Shown here one piece after another: positions 1 through 12,766 of a stretch of 45,710 nt of DNA. This DNA is from Erythrobasidium yunnanense (Eukaryota > Basidiomycota > Cystobasidiomycetes > Erythrobasidiales > Erythrobasidiaceae). Each line of letters begins with the position of its first letter. Position 1 is the first letter of the stretch. The stretch lies in contig BCJC01000006.1 in the NCBI GenBank assembly GCA_001600175.1, forward strand, positions 217,123 through 262,832, read 5' to 3'. The position numbers and the translations under genes are program-made. The notes below the pieces were generated by a model. It was given only the letters and a program-made list of their open reading frames with translations, was not told the origin of the DNA and did no database searches.

Positions 1-38
1 TAAGCGGTTTGTGCATCGTCGGAGCAGCCAATCGAAAC

Positions 39-153
39 GCAAGGATGGCCGAGTGGTTAAGGCGTGCCGCTCGAAACGGATGAACCTCTGGATTGTCCAT
101 ACGAAGCTCACGGCATGGGATCTCCCGCGCAGGTTCAAATCCTGCTTCTTGCG
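39..153 (+). tRNA. tRNA-Ser (anticodon CGA) with intron
   Basis: The acceptor stem pairs GCAAGGA (39-45) with TTCTTGC (146-152), including one G-T pair, and 153 is the discriminator base. The D-arm consensus TGGCCGAGTGG, a long variable arm and the T arm GCAGG/TTCAAAT/CCTGC mark a class II serine tRNA. The anticodon stem TGCCG pairs with CGGCA (111-115). The loop reads CTCGAA, giving anticodon CGA, which reads UCG. A 34-nt intron (about 76-109) lies one base 3' of the anticodon, the canonical position for nuclear tRNA introns. Confidence 0.93.
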
Positions 154-304
154 CACCTCGTAGGAACCCCCTATACTTTTTGCTCGGCGTGACAAGGTCC
201 CCCCAAAACCGCTTGGAAATGCTGCTTGCGCAGCTTTTGGCAGCTTCTACTACTACCATCTCGACTACAACGATGCACAGAATACCCTGGAAAAGCCCGC
301 CAAA

Positions 305-1199
305 TCACTGACACCTCTCCTGGTAGGCCGCCCATCCGGCATCCCTGTATTCCTGAGCCCTCTCTGCTATCCGCTCTGGTTCCCCATATATACCACGTCC
401 AACAATGATGATATCGCACCCGCTCTCCAGGACAACCTGCCTAGGAGTCCTGTATTGCTGACCCAGAGCGTCGCCAGAGGCTGCAAGCTGAACGCCTGGA
501 GTGAAGGAGATAAAGTCCTCATCTGGATGTTCGTTGATCCTCCTCATCGTAACAAACCCAATAACGAAATCTTGATGCCGCCTGGCCATTTCAACGGTTT
601 CCGCGGAATATTGACCTTTAGCAAGCGTGCCAGCACTGCTCATTTCGGCTAGGAGTAGCAGACCACGGCCCAGAGGCTGCCCAACCTTCTTCAGACCATG
701 TATCACACCTTCTCCGGGTACTGTGTGAGCATTGGTGATATGCGCCCAGGACGCGATCTTGTAGACGCCAGAAGAGTACTGCAGAGAGACGGTATTCCCG
801 ATATCCGCAAACTTGCGATCCTCTGCGCATAGTATGTCAGCGTGAGGATATGGAAAACGACATGTATACCCACCAAAGATCATAAAATCGTGCTCTTCAG
901 CCAGTTGGGTAAGGGTGTCAACCAGCGACTGGGAAAAGTCTTCTACGATGTCGATATGTGTCTATGACATGCGTAAGAACGTGTAAGGCTGTTATTTGGC
1001 ACATGCGACTGACTTTGACCATGCAGACATTTGGAGCTGCTGCGCGCACTATGCGCAGAAGCTCTTCTGCTTTTGTAACATCGACAGAGATTGCTAGATT
1101 GGACTTCTTGCGCTCTACCAGCTCTAGAAACTGCTTCGCCAGCGGATGCTTGTGTTTCGAAGCTCTTTCGGTATATGTAGGAATAGAAGGCTGCGGCAT
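305..1199 (-). CDS. URA3: Orotidine 5'-phosphate decarboxylase
   Basis: Decarboxylates OMP to UMP, the last step of de novo pyrimidine synthesis in the cytosol. Exons are 1199-1014 and 961-305. The 52-nt intron has donor GTCAGT and acceptor CATAG and joins MVK to THIDIVED. The protein is 280 residues against about 267 for the yeast enzyme. The catalytic D-x-K-x-x-D motif is visible as [10 protein letters not shown]. The phosphate-binding end is clear in the C-terminal part as GRGIYG. The start [13 protein letters not shown] is the first ATG before the conserved N-terminal [18 protein letters not shown]. It is divergent from the START gene across 254 bp. I see no lesion, so it should be functional. 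Confidence 0.95.
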
Positions 1200-1453
1200 A
1201 TCGTTCTTCTTCGCGTTTGAGCTCAGCAGAACCGGTCCTCAGCAGATGAGCAGTAGGGAAGAGAAGAAGAGGTACAATTCGGTACAGAGCCAATGTCCAG
1301 TTTGGTCACGCTTCGCTTTTTGACGACTTCTCGATACTGGGTTGCTATTCTGGCGAAATACACAACTTGGGGATACTCTTACAAAGCCGCCTGTGGGCTG
1401 CCTGAAGATACGGCTTAGGACACCCTGCGTAGACAAGCCCGGCCAGACGGAGC

Positions 1454-4400
1454 ATGAGCGATGGAGGCTCGTATTCCAGGTTCGCACGGCCTCGAGAACG
1501 GGAATATAGGTTATTCTGACGATGTACGATCAGTCTACGCCAACGGTACAACTCTGCTTTGAGTGCTGGTGAATCCAGTCTCCGCGCTTTGCTTGGTGCA
1601 CCTTCTTCATCATGGAAACCTCTGCCTACCAGCGCTCCCAGGAAGCTATCCACTGAAAGTACGCTGTCTCGAGGGGATGAAGCGACTTCGAACGCCTCAG
1701 CGGTCACAGGTGGTATAGAGGGACCGATCATCCTGCACAAGAAACGCAGCAAGGGAGCGCCAGATATCGTTCGCGCAGTGTGTCACGTACCAGTGTCAGA
1801 TCATGCGTCTGCTCTGGAGTCGTTTCGGGCGGTCCTTTCCTCTTCCGAAATCAGGCATAATTGGGACACCGTGACCGAAAAGCAAGAAACTCTGGAGATT
1901 GTGGAGCCTAGCATAAGAGTAGTTCGCAACTTCACTCGAATAGGATGGCCGAGCAGGTGCGAGCCAGCTCTACAGAAGTCAAGACGAGCGAGACCGGTGC
2001 TGATCGCCATCTTCGCAGTCCTCGTGATATAGTAGCCATCAACAAAGTCCTCATCGATCCTACGGTAACCCTCATCGATCTTTCGGTCTCCCTGTCCCGT
2101 AGCGCCGGTAACAAGACCAACGATGATCCTCCCTTCTTGCAGCCTTCGCCGCCCTACGTGCGTTCACATCTGCACCTCTGTGCCTTTGTCGTAACGTTCC
2201 CTGTCGCTGGAAAAGCCAGGCTATCCATGTACTGGCAATGGAACCTTCGCGGCTCTGGAGTGGTCTGGACAAACCATGTCAACGCTATACCGGCTATTCT
2301 AGGCGGCTTAGTGAGGCATGTACGCGAGCACTCATCTCAAATTCCCTACGTTCGCGGATGGGGTAAAGGTGCCGCTCTCACTAGCGAAGCCTACGACTCC
2401 GCTCAGGATCGTTTGATGATTGAGTATGGTGTTTTCCAAGAGGGCGAGGAGCAGGAGAAGGATAATGTGCGACTTGACAAGAGCAAAGAAAGAAGGCGCT
2501 TGGAAAGGGCTCTTGAGATTCGTCTCCCGCCTCTGCTGGAAGCAGGCTGGGATATCACCCTCAAGACGATACCTGCCAACGCTGTATCGAAACACTGGGA
2601 GTGTGTAGTGGAGCAGCTAGCTAGCACATCTCAAGATGCAGCTGCCTTATCTCGCTTGACATTGAGGGTTATGCACTCCAAGCCAGACACAGACTTTGTC
2701 AAAGTGATCCTGAGTGTGCAGAGGCTGGCTGGAGGCAAGACGCTGCTGCTCAATGGCGAGCATCTTGGCGTATCAACGATCGAAGAAAGAAATCCGGCTT
2801 CCTTCGATAAAGTGCCGTCTCTCGATCATATAGCTGTTAACGATACCGCAAGCCTCGTTACCACCACTACAGCGGACTCGACTTCTTCTGCCTCGCTGGT
2901 ACCTCCCTCACCTACGACGGCTACTCGTTTGGCCACAGCCAAACAGTCTTACGATGCCCTTAATGCCCATACACAGCGGTCATATACTACGTTCCTTGCT
3001 CTACTCCAGTCTCCAGCTGGAAAATGGAAGTCTGTCGCGGACGTGCGAAGAGTCACCGTAAGCTCCTACGCTTCGATCGATACGGCAAGTACGCCCATCT
3101 ACAAGCATGAGGTATCCTTCGTCAATACCTCACTCTGGGACGTATTTAGCGTGTTCATGAATGGCGGCGCACGTCTGGTGTGGGACAAATACAGTGGTCT
3201 GGAGGAATTTAAGCTGCTGAAAGAGCTGGAAAGTACCGAGTCAAACGCCAGCGACTCCGTGATCAGTGAGGCTGGATCAGGAGGGGAAGGACTTAACAGC
3301 TTTTGGAGCGCCAAATGGAAGGCCGTTTGGCCAGCTGTGCCAAGAGATGCTGTCCTTCTTCGCACAGTCTACAGATCGCCGACATCGATACATATCCTAT
3401 ATACTTCGGTCACAGAGGCAGATAAGTCTGTCTGGGAGCATGTCGCGGACACGGTACCTGCAAAAGATGCGAATACCATACGTATAGATGTCAAGCTACA
3501 GGCAATAGCCATCGACCAAATATCGCCGACCACGACAGCCATCACAGTGGTAGATCAGACCAATCCTGGCGGCTGGTCGCGCAGTAGCTATACAGCAATG
3601 GCAGAAGGAGTAGCGAGCATGGGCGACTTTGGTGAGTATCTGCTTTGGAGGCTAACCAATATTACCCGTAATAGATGCTGAGTACTTTTCTCGATCTGCG
3701 CAGCTCTAAAAGCCGGGGCACCTCCTGTCTTGACCAGGCTCTCCAGCGGCAGGGTGATATCTGCTACATATGTTCATGCGACGGGCATATGGTCAGCTAC
3801 GTATACAGCGTCAACAGATGAGAAGCCCAAGACCGATCATCAAGACACGCTGGAGTGTGTCATCCGCTGCGATACCAGCATCTGGTCATCGTCTGGGTTG
3901 GATCTCAGTATCGAGCCTACCCAAAGTCGGATTTCTATACTAGCGCGACATCGCCTCTCTGATAGAGGGTCTGGCTGCTGGCTGACTGTAGAGCATACAT
4001 GCGACTCCATGCCAGCGGGCAACACACCAGTCACTATCACAATAAGAAGAGCAGCACACAGGCAAGCCACGGAAAAGGCTGACAAGGGCGCAGTATGGGT
4101 GAACGGAACCAGGGTGAAAGTCGAAATCGAAGAGCTCAAGGACGACGAAGTGAAGGAGTTGAAGGCGAAAAGGCGGATCAAGAACCGGGCCTTGATGCTG
4201 GACCAACCTCTGGCGCAGCAGCAGACCCTTCACCGCTCACGCTCGTCAGTCACCCTTGGCAAACAGGATCTAGCCGCGATAACTTCGACCGGACCGCCGA
4301 CCGCTGTGCCTAGTCGACCACCCTCCATCATCAATGTCGAGACGACAGCTCGTATCTATCCACCTATATATTATGCGCTGGAGGGTCTCGCCTGGCTGCA

Positions 4401-6593
4401 AGCTTTGCATGCTGATCTCACCACGTCTGGCGCCTTTGCTGGCGCATCAGATTGGACCATTCTCTCGTATGCAGAAAACAACTCACCCCTACGAATCAGC
4501 AAGTCTCTGCTGCCTAAACTCTCTGCGTATCAGCCTATATTCAGAGTTGAGCGTAACTTCCCGAAAGTGTCTGCTGAACAAGTCATGGACGTGGTCTCGG
4601 CACTATCGACAACAAGTCGAACAGCCTGGGACGATCGTATCTCGTCAATAGACCTTATACACACCTATGAGAACAGTGCTTCGACAAGTGTTTGGACAAC
4701 TCGGCCCAACTTTCCCTTCCGAAGCAAAGTTGTCTATGCTGCAAATAGCAAGGCGCAATTCGTAGTCCCTGCTCCACCCGGGTCGCGAAAGAGCACGTCG
4801 ACGGTGCACATGTTTGCAAGCGCGTCCGTACCTCTGGCCTCCTTGCAAGAAACTGGATCGATAGAGCTTGACGGCTTGGACGTAGCCAAATTGAACCCGG
4901 GGCGCTTGGGGGAAACGAAGATTTTCCTGGAAGGCTGGATCCTGGAAACCATCGAGGATTCCGATGAAGAGGATGAGGAGGAGGCGCAGCCTGTGCCTTC
5001 CCACACAAGGTGCTCTTTCTTCACTTGCTCCGACCTACCCAGTACTTCGTCCGGAAACGCATTCGGTTTGGGAAATACTAGGACACGGTTCTCTACACTA
5101 TTCGACAATCTGGAGCGGATCCTCCGTAGCCAGGCCTCTAAGGAGCAACTTCTAAAGCCGGCATCAGCTATGCATATAGAGGGATCGATCCAGCAACACG
5201 AAGGACGACCCGGTCAGTGGCAGCTCGATTATGTCAACCATGCCTCCACAATATTGTCGGCAGAACCTGGCCGCCTGTTTGTCGTGGTGTCACTGCCGCG
5301 AACACCTGAACCAGCTCCTGGCAGCGCGAACGGCAATCTCGCAGCATCTGCAAGTGCGACCCACGAACGTCGACCGCCGGCTCCGAAACAAAGCAATAGT
5401 TCTGGTTCTTTGACTCGCTTCCGCTCCAACTCACTGCCGGCACCTACCGACTTCGTTCTGGCAGAGGTTCTTCTGACAAGAGACAGTCTGACGACAGGAT
5501 ACGATTTTAAAGTAATCGCAACTATGTGCGATACTAAACAATCGGAAGAAGCCCCTTTACTCGCCGATCCTACAAGTTGGCGCCCTTCGACAGCTCTACC
5601 GGTCAAATTGACCGCTTATCCCCTTTCCATGCCTGTGTCGCAAGCGCTCATCTATCTCGTACGGCTTACCTTGCCGACTTCTCAAGTAACATCGCCATTA
5701 CAACATCCTCTGTCCGGAGTCGCCTCAAAACCGACAACTCCCCTCTGGTTTAGGAAGCTTTCGGAAGGAAAAGCCATAATTCATGTATCTTATTCGACCG
5801 TTAGACATGCTATGCATGTAGACGGCAGACCGCCTTCGCCCCTGCAATTCACTCTAGATGGTGTGGGCGTTCCTCTGGCAGGAGATGCCGAGAGCAAGAT
5901 CGTAGCTGAGCAGTTTCGCGATGAGGAAGAGGCTCCGAGTGCCGCTCGTCTACGCAGGTGAGCTTCAGGCAGACACAATTCGACCGGTAGCTCAATCATA
6001 TGATACAGGACCGTCGCGGATGACCAGGGCCCTCCTCTGCCCAAAACTCTGAGTAATGCAAGACTTCTCAATGCCAAATTCGCTGTTGGTGTAAATACCC
6101 TGAGTGGCAAAGACGCTACAGCGTCAAGTCTCGGCTCAACTACTCCACCTGTGGAAACGGCTCAAAGACGCACGGCTAGTGAAGCGACCATAACATCCAC
6201 CGTGAGGTTCTAGGCCCATCATGTAGCCCAGAGACTGACGTAGTTATATAGGTGGCCAATATCGAGAAGGTTACGCAACCTGTTCTGGACATGTTCACCG
6301 TCACCAACGCCGATCCCGCTCGAAATGCTGGTCTAGCTATATCTCAGCGAACGTACAAGTTCTCTTTCGTACTCCTCGTAGCTGTCATCTCATTCTTGAT
6401 CGGCTCCCTCCTTCGATCTCTGCTGAGCCCGAATGACTATGTCTTCTTCACTTCATCCATCAATAACGTCGAAAGCGCGATGCTCGAGCTTGTAGACCCT
6501 ACGCGGAAATGGAAGTACGCAACCCGATTCATTCATCTGCATATACCCTGGTTCAATCGCGATCTTGTAGCATCTATCGTTGAGCAAGGTTAA
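1454..6593 (+). CDS. Large START-domain protein with C-terminal membrane anchor
   Basis: Six exons (1454-1479, 1534-1956, 2019-3631, 3704-5957, 6009-6201, 6252-6593) join in phase to give 1616 residues. About residues 85-290 resemble a StAR-related lipid-transfer (START) fold: a conserved start around RAVCHVPVSD, then FTRIGWPSSPRDIV, with a helix near VNAIPAILGGLVRHV. A second stretch of mixed strands (about 430-640) may be another lipid-binding module. The C terminus has one hydrophobic segment (FVLLVAVISFLIGSLL, about residues 1537-1552), so the protein is probably anchored in the ER or another membrane by its tail. The ATG at 1454 is supported by a 54-nt intron with a CTGAC branch site; without that intron the first long exon has no ATG. 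Lipid transfer is inferred from the family. Confidence 0.8.
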
Positions 6594-6777
6594 TTTGAGG
6601 TATCTGTACTGTTATAATTCTTATAATTCGAAGTTGTCGTTGTATTAGCTTTGACGATGCAGTAGGCACGGCATACTTTTACGATTCTGCTAAGCACGAG
6701 GCAACGAGATTCTAGCGCGTTTGCGAAGTACTATGAACAATAACAAGTACTCGATCGATAAAAACATGTGAATACTG

Positions 6778-9700
6778 CTAATTGCGATGTTTCTTCTGCT
6801 TTTTGCCCTCTTTCGATGGGTTTTCCTGTTTAGACTCGTCCCGCTCCTTACGCTTGCTACTGTCAGGATTCCGCACGCTCACGACCTTATTCAGGTCTTT
6901 GACGCTTTCCCATGCAGTCTCGTTGTTGGCGATCGCATACTGCTTGAGATCGAGCGAGTCGATGACTTCGCGCTGTTGAGCTCTCATCTGCTTGGTCACC
7001 TCGTCGCCCTCCTCTTCCAAATCTTGCGCGATAGCTTGCGCAGCAGAGACACTCGGTCGAGATTGACCGTTGGTCTGCTCCGGTTGCTGCTCGGGTATGG
7101 TCTTATCTATCTCTTTCTTCTGGATGTCCTCAATCGCTTGCGTAACCTTTCTGATGACCTTGACAAAGAGGGCTAATGCTTGCGATACCGGCAGCTTGAG
7201 CTCAGTCTCGATGTCTTCAATGACTTTCCGCTGCAAGCCAAGAGCTAGCAGAATAGAGCTCTGTACTCCTGATAGTTTAAGGTCGGCAGCAGGGAACCGT
7301 CCAGAGAAGTAGAGGCTTGCCAAGGATGGCAAGAGATCGAGAATGACGTGGTAGTCCAGCATGTTGTTCCCATACGAGGTCAGACGCTTCATGTCATGAG
7401 GCGAAAAGACTTCTCGAAGCTCTGCTGAGGTGACCACTGGAAGTACGGCAGCATTAGCGCTTGTCGATCATTCAGCAGCCGAAGGTACGTACAAGAACTC
7501 CTCCCGTTGTTAACTTCAGCTGCGTTGGCAGCTTCCAGCATACTGAGAGCGGTCACAGAAGGGAAGTCTCTGAACTTGAACGAAAGAAGGGCGATGAAGC
7601 GTTTCCTGAAATCAAGCGCGAAATCGCTTAACCATCCTTTGGCTTCTGCTGCATTTTCGCCGCCAAGTCCTCGAAGCATCACACAGGTGTGTTCGCCTGT
7701 AAGCTCGTTCTGCGTTTGCCGCAGATACAGAGGGACATAGCCCGCTCGCTTCCAGAACTTCAGGAGCTGAGGTGTAAGACCATATGATACGCCCAGCCAG
7801 TCTAAGTTCTGAGGCTTGATTTCGGACAGCCTTTGCAGAAGAGGCGGCATCTTGGAAGGATCGCGCACTCGCACAGATACATCCGTTGACAGGTTCGCAT
7901 TCTGATACAAGACATCAGCCTCGAGTACTAGCCGCTTGGGAAGAACGTTAATTACCTTATCAACCTTGCTAGCGGACTTGAAATCCTCGCCTACTTCCTT
8001 CTTGGCCACTTCATCCAGATTGAGCAATTTGCCAGAAAAGAAGTCCAGCAGGATCGAAAGAGCTCTTGAACCGTATCCCATCTTTGCGAACTCCGGATTC
8101 GTTGCGATTCTTACGATTCTCGCGCCAGAGAGGGTTGCAAAATCGTCATCTTGGAACTGCTGAGATACTGTCCAGGGAATGAGATCGCCTCCTGCTTTGA
8201 TACCTCGGGCCAAGCTGTTCATGACACTCTGCTTGGAGATACGACCTTCGAGCGCTACTTGAAGGACGACAAGCGGTTCGGGAAGAGTCATCTCCTTCGC
8301 ACCCTCTTTGATAGGCGGTAGGAGAACGAAGAGAAGATGGTTCGGTGCGTCTGAAAGCAGTTGAAGATCGTTGGGCGAATTCTTGTAGTGCGAAGAGACG
8401 AAGAGCGCCATTAACTTCTGCAAGAAAACTTCAGAGATCTGATGGTAGGAGAAGAGCGTGTCTCGATTGACGGCGTAAAGGTCGCATGCTGAAGGATGGG
8501 GAGCGCCACGGTTGAGGAGGGAATTGGAGTTGAGCATCGATAGAGAGGAGTCCAGGCAGAGTAACGAGTTGAGCCACTTTTCAATAGCATCGTTCTGCCC
8601 GTAACGAATGGGAGTATCTAGCTTGATCTCGCGAAGCGATCGGGTAGTCGATGCTGTAGATTTGCCTGCGCTCCCAGTGTCTTTGGCTGTCAGAGCAGAG
8701 TTCATCCCCGCTGCAGCTGATGATCGGGAGAGCTCGCGCAGAGATTGTATGAGTTTGAGCGACAGTGATCGACCAGTTCCTTCGTATCCATTGATGGTGG
8801 AAGCCATGAAGACGAGATACGGTCCCATCAAGGCTTTCACCAAAGGAAGCGGAATGGCCGCTGCTTCGTCTATCACTACTAGTTCTGCCTGGCCCAGGAC
8901 ATGAGCATCCTGGGGCTGGATGTACTGGATAGTCTGCCTGTGGTTGCGGAAGACATTGACTCTGACCACCGCTTCATTCCAATCTTTATTGCTGCTCTTG
9001 ACGATATCATAGTCTAGAAACTCCTTGTAGCCTAGCCTATCAAAGCCTTTGAACACGAACTGCCAGAATGTAGCCAAGTTGTCGGGATGAGGAGAGGTGA
9101 CGAAAACGTTGGAGTAGCTGTAGCTGACCGCGAGAGCGACTGCTAGCCCAAGCGCGGCTGACTTGCCTCGACCACGGGCAGCGGTCAAGGTGACTGTCGA
9201 GGAGAGTGATTTGGACGATAGAGCATCGGTGAATGTCAGAAGTGCCTGCGCTTGATCCAAGGTAACGGTTTCGGGCACTACACTGCCGACAGGTAGGGTA
9301 TCTTGCAGAGATTCGACAAGCTCCTTGAGCTCCTTCGCTGCTGGAGTCTCTCCTGTTTTCGGCGCCTCGATAGGCTTGATATCCTTTCCAACTGATATAG
9401 GGAGCACGTTCAACTCGTCATCCAATATCAGAGACGAGCGGCAGTTGCCTAGAGAGAGAATGAATCGCTCGTTGAACCTTGCAATAGGGTCTTCCGAGCT
9501 TTCTGTCCGATACCGAGAATGCACGTCCATCGACATAGTATATAGCTGCTTCAAGCTCTTCATGCTTTGCAGCAGAAGGACCACTATTCCGCCGCCCTGC
9601 ACGGTCTCTATCGTCCTTGCCAGCAGATTCGGTGTGATAGCTTCGAAGTCTTGTAATATAAGCATTCCATACGTTCTTCCGAGGATCTTATCGGTGTCCC

Positions 9701-10122
9701 GGTAATAACTGCAAAGAAACGTGATCAGCATGGAAAAAGTAGCAAACGCATACGTTCGTAAGGGCAGCTGCGTACCAGTATCTTATGTCAGTAACGCCTA
9801 CGAAGAGCTCAAAAGGGTCCATGTCGCCGTCTTCACGGATTCCTCGTTTGACATCTCTCTTGATTTTGCCTTCCCTCTTCTTTCGGTTGCTCGTAAAGGC
9901 CAGCTCTTTTTTGTAGCACCATAGCACGCTGGGTCGCGCTGTTGCGCTCTTGCTGGTGGAATGCGAAAGCTTTGACTGCGACAGAAGATAGTGAAGATTG
10001 ACAATTTGGCTATGCTGCTGCTTGCTGGATCCAACGACGAGGAAGAACGACCGCGTATGGCTCGCAACGCCGTTCGATATCAGCTGTGGTATGCGGGCAT
10101 CCAGAGGCTTTCGCGAAGACAT
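6778..10122 (-). CDS. KRE33: RNA cytidine acetyltransferase (Kre33/NAT10)
   Basis: Makes N4-acetylcytidine on 18S rRNA and some tRNAs in the nucleolus, using acetyl-CoA and ATP, and is needed for small-subunit ribosome assembly. Exons are 10122-9776, 9708-7493 and 7436-6778, with 67- and 56-nt introns, giving 1073 residues (yeast about 1056). Visible landmarks are an N terminus RKPLDARIPQLISNG, the RKKREGKIKRDVKRG basic block, LARTIETVQGGG, the Walker A-like TAARGRGKSAALG, the helicase-type VVIDEAAAIPLP and the GNAT acetyl-CoA segment IATNPEFAKMGYGSRAL. A lysine-rich tail is typical of a nucleolar protein. ATG 10122 (MSSRKPLDARIP) is preferred because the homology starts there. Confidence 0.96.
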
Positions 10123-10294
10123 CGTAGGCGAAAGATCCTGCAAGATTGGCGAAATGCGAAGGGTCGGTGAAATCTGGCGTACACCTTGTCAAGCAATCCA
10201 GCCTATGATTCTCATACAAACAGTCTTGACTACGATACTAATGCTGATATCGGACCTCTCCAGGAGTGAATTGAGGACTTGATGGCTCACGCAG

Positions 10295-10997
10295 GACCGC
10301 TATCGAGACAGCCCTTCCATCAATGCAGATGCAGTCTTTGATGGTCCCTTCACCACTCCACTTGCTGCTAAACAATGGGTTGCAGGTTAGTGCATCGCCG
10401 CAAAGTAGGTGGGCAAGCTGGAGCTGCCAGACCTCTCCTGGAATTACCAAAATCGCTGCCTAGCTTACACATCAAGAGCTGAATATGACATCGCTTGTTA
10501 CTCCACGCAGGTCGCCAGCCGCACGAGCAGCCTTGGCCAACTCTGTTGCAGCCATCACCGATGACAGTACTAGGACAAGTAATATTTTGTGGCTAGAAGA
10601 GCAGCACCCGCTAATTCAACCAAAGTGAGTATTGTGCGCTCTCCTGCTGCTCTGTTGTTGATGACTTGCCTCCTGCCGGCTCCGTAGCAAGAACAAAAGG
10701 GATGTCATCCATACTATCATCATCCTCAAGCAGCCTACTGGGGCTCAGAATTGGACACCAATGCCATTGTATTCTATCTCTATTGGCAGACATCGCTACC
10801 GGGCTAGCGAGACTCGGTTCCCCAAAGTTTCCGAAGATTTCGTCAATGCTGGGTTCAGATGCATACAGGTCAAGCTTGAGATTGAGCATAAGCCGCTGCC
10901 ATGGTCAAGCTACTTAACAAAGAACAAGGAACATATCTGGGTGCTTTGGCCAGGCAAAGTAGGGCCTGTCTTTCAGGCCTGCCGGCGACTGACTTGA
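10295..10997 (+). CDS. Hypothetical protein, 5' end unresolved
   Basis: Not recognised. Three segments join in one phase: 10295-10385, 10519-10624 and 10688-10997, ending in TGA. The second intron (63 nt, GTGAGT..CCGTAG with TTGATGAC) is textbook; the first would be 133 nt, so a further small exon may be hidden in it. The protein part reads DRYRDSPSINADAVF, then NILWLEEQHPLIQP, then KNKRDVIHTIIILKQPTG and ends IWVLWPGKVGPVFQACRRLT. It has no membrane segment or known motif. I cannot place the start codon; coding sequence may extend upstream to about 10200, close to the KRE33 start on the other strand. The opposite strand is also open from 10611 to 10889 but lacks splice support. Confidence 0.45.
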
Positions 10998-11211
10998 TGA
11001 ATAGCCTATAATCAAGGTCTATGCTACAGCTGCATTACAAGCGAATAGATCGTTCTCTGGCCTCTCCTCTGCTGCACATCAGGCATTTATGCACTGCTAA
11101 TACTCGTGGCCTTGACTGACATGGTTGTCTCGCGACTTGCCAGCTTGGGCTGCATGCATATTGTAAGACGCGCTGATTGCTTGCTTCAGCATAGCCGTGC
11201 ACACCTCAAGA

Positions 11212-12766
11212 TCAAGAATCCAAGAACCCTTCAAAGGCCTCGATGAGGTTGAATCGAGTGAGATGCGAGCTGATGTGTTCCGGAAAGGTCTTTTGGGTCC
11301 AACTCAGCTATGAAACACTGCTGTAGAAAGCGGATCTAGCTACCTCGGCAAGATAGCCTACGAATTTTCCAACCCGCTTTCTGTCCAACCCAGCTTTCAG
11401 CTCGTCCAAGTTGTCGATGTTGGCGGCTCTCAGCAGCTTTTCGAAGTCGGCTAGAGTCGTGGGTGTGGCTGCCTTCTCCATCTTGGCTTGGACTCCTAGA
11501 GGAGCAGCGGGTGCAATTGCATCATTCGATGGTTCAGCCTCGGCGTTGACCGCCTTCTTTTCCCCCTTGGCTTTCTTTTTCGTCTCTTGCGGCACCTTTG
11601 TCTCCGGTTTCTCCTTCTTCTTCTTCTGCTGCTTTTGCTGCTGTTGGTCGTCATTGATAGGTGTATGTACCTGTTCCGCAGTGGCAGCTTCCGCGTGCTG
11701 TGCAACCGTTGATGGGTCTACCAGAGAGGCTTGAATAGTCTCGCTAGAGTCGGGCTCGATTTTCGGCTTCTTGCGAGCAGGGGGCTGACTTGGTTCCGCT
11801 TCTGTTTCGTCGAACTTCGTTCGTCTGCAGTCCGCGTTCATTAGCAGTCATGTACAAGCTACAAGAAGTCTACGCTCACGGCTGCAGAACAGGCGTTATG
11901 GATGTCAGTGCCCTTGGCTTCTCGGCGTCCTTTCCTTTAGGGTCGCCTTTGCTTTTCTTCTTGCTTCCAATTGTTGTGGTAACTGTTTGCGACAGGATTC
12001 GGCTGCGAAGTTCTTCCTCGTCCACTGAACTGACTGGACTGGGACGATATTCCCTTCGGTCTTCCTCTGCTAGCTGCCTCTCGAGTATTTCATCTTGTTC
12101 CATGTCTAGCTCAGTCTCGCTGCGAGCGGCCCTCCTCTTGCCCTTCGCTGCGCTCGAAAGCACAGTTGGCACTTTATTCGGCGAAGCCTGTGCTCGTGTT
12201 GCGCTATTTTGCATGCTTCGCTGTTTCTCCTCATCTACAAATGCCAGATCCACCGACGTGAAAGCTCGGTAAAGTATCATTTTCTGACCCCTACGGAATG
12301 GTCCACAATTGAGTAAGGATGTGATTATGAGCGCGTTCGACTGAGAATGGCTGAGACTGGTTTTGAGGACCGGCTATCTTCTTGCACATCCGGCAGATGG
12401 ATACTGAAGTTCGCAGTGATGTTAGTAATCTGACATGCTCACGTCAAGTCATCCTACTGACTGCTTCTGTGCGGATGACCATCGCACAACCACCTAGTCG
12501 GAGAATTGTTTCATTCCTGTCTAGGAGCAGTAAAAAGCAGCCTACCCGCATTCACTACGCTTGTGTTCTTCTTGTAACTCATTTCTGTACGCAAAATACA
12601 GCTCGACTATAGGCTTGGAGGGATCTAGCTGCTGTTCGAGGGCATGTACGGGGGCAACGCCCGATTTAAGTTCCATAATGCTTTGGGAAATCTGCTTGAA
12701 CTCGCGCCTGACACCATCGGGCCCAGTGATGGTCTGACCGAACAATGGGTCGGTCTCGGTGGCCAT
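11212..12766 (-). CDS. Hypothetical cysteine-motif protein, intact copy of a tandem pair
   Basis: Function unknown. Six exons (12766-12546, 12493-12462, 12403-12342, 12283-11880, 11824-11344, 11289-11212) give 425 residues. The N-terminal block is DPLFGQTITGPDGVRREFK; then RSECGWLCDGHPH and ICRMCKK form a possible zinc site. The middle is low-complexity, rich in K, E, Q and S with nuclear-signal-like KKKSK and RKKPKIE. The C terminus has NIDNLDELKAGLDRKRVGKF and FPEHISSHLTRFNLIEAFEG. A decayed paralogue lies just upstream (13148-14213). The third intron (58 nt) removes a stretch whose counterpart in the paralogue carries an HxxxC half of a zinc finger; without that intron the frame shifts. 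The last intron could be 54 or 36 nt. The start is uncertain: an open stretch after an acceptor at 12872 could add about 35 residues. Confidence 0.6.

Noticed and set aside
1345-1752. 135-codon minus-strand frame opposite the START gene
   Set aside because: Antisense shadow of coding exons with no independent support.
10611-10889. 92-codon minus-strand frame opposite the hypothetical gene
   Set aside because: Reasonable composition but no splice sites to extend it; the plus strand has a consistent two-intron pattern.
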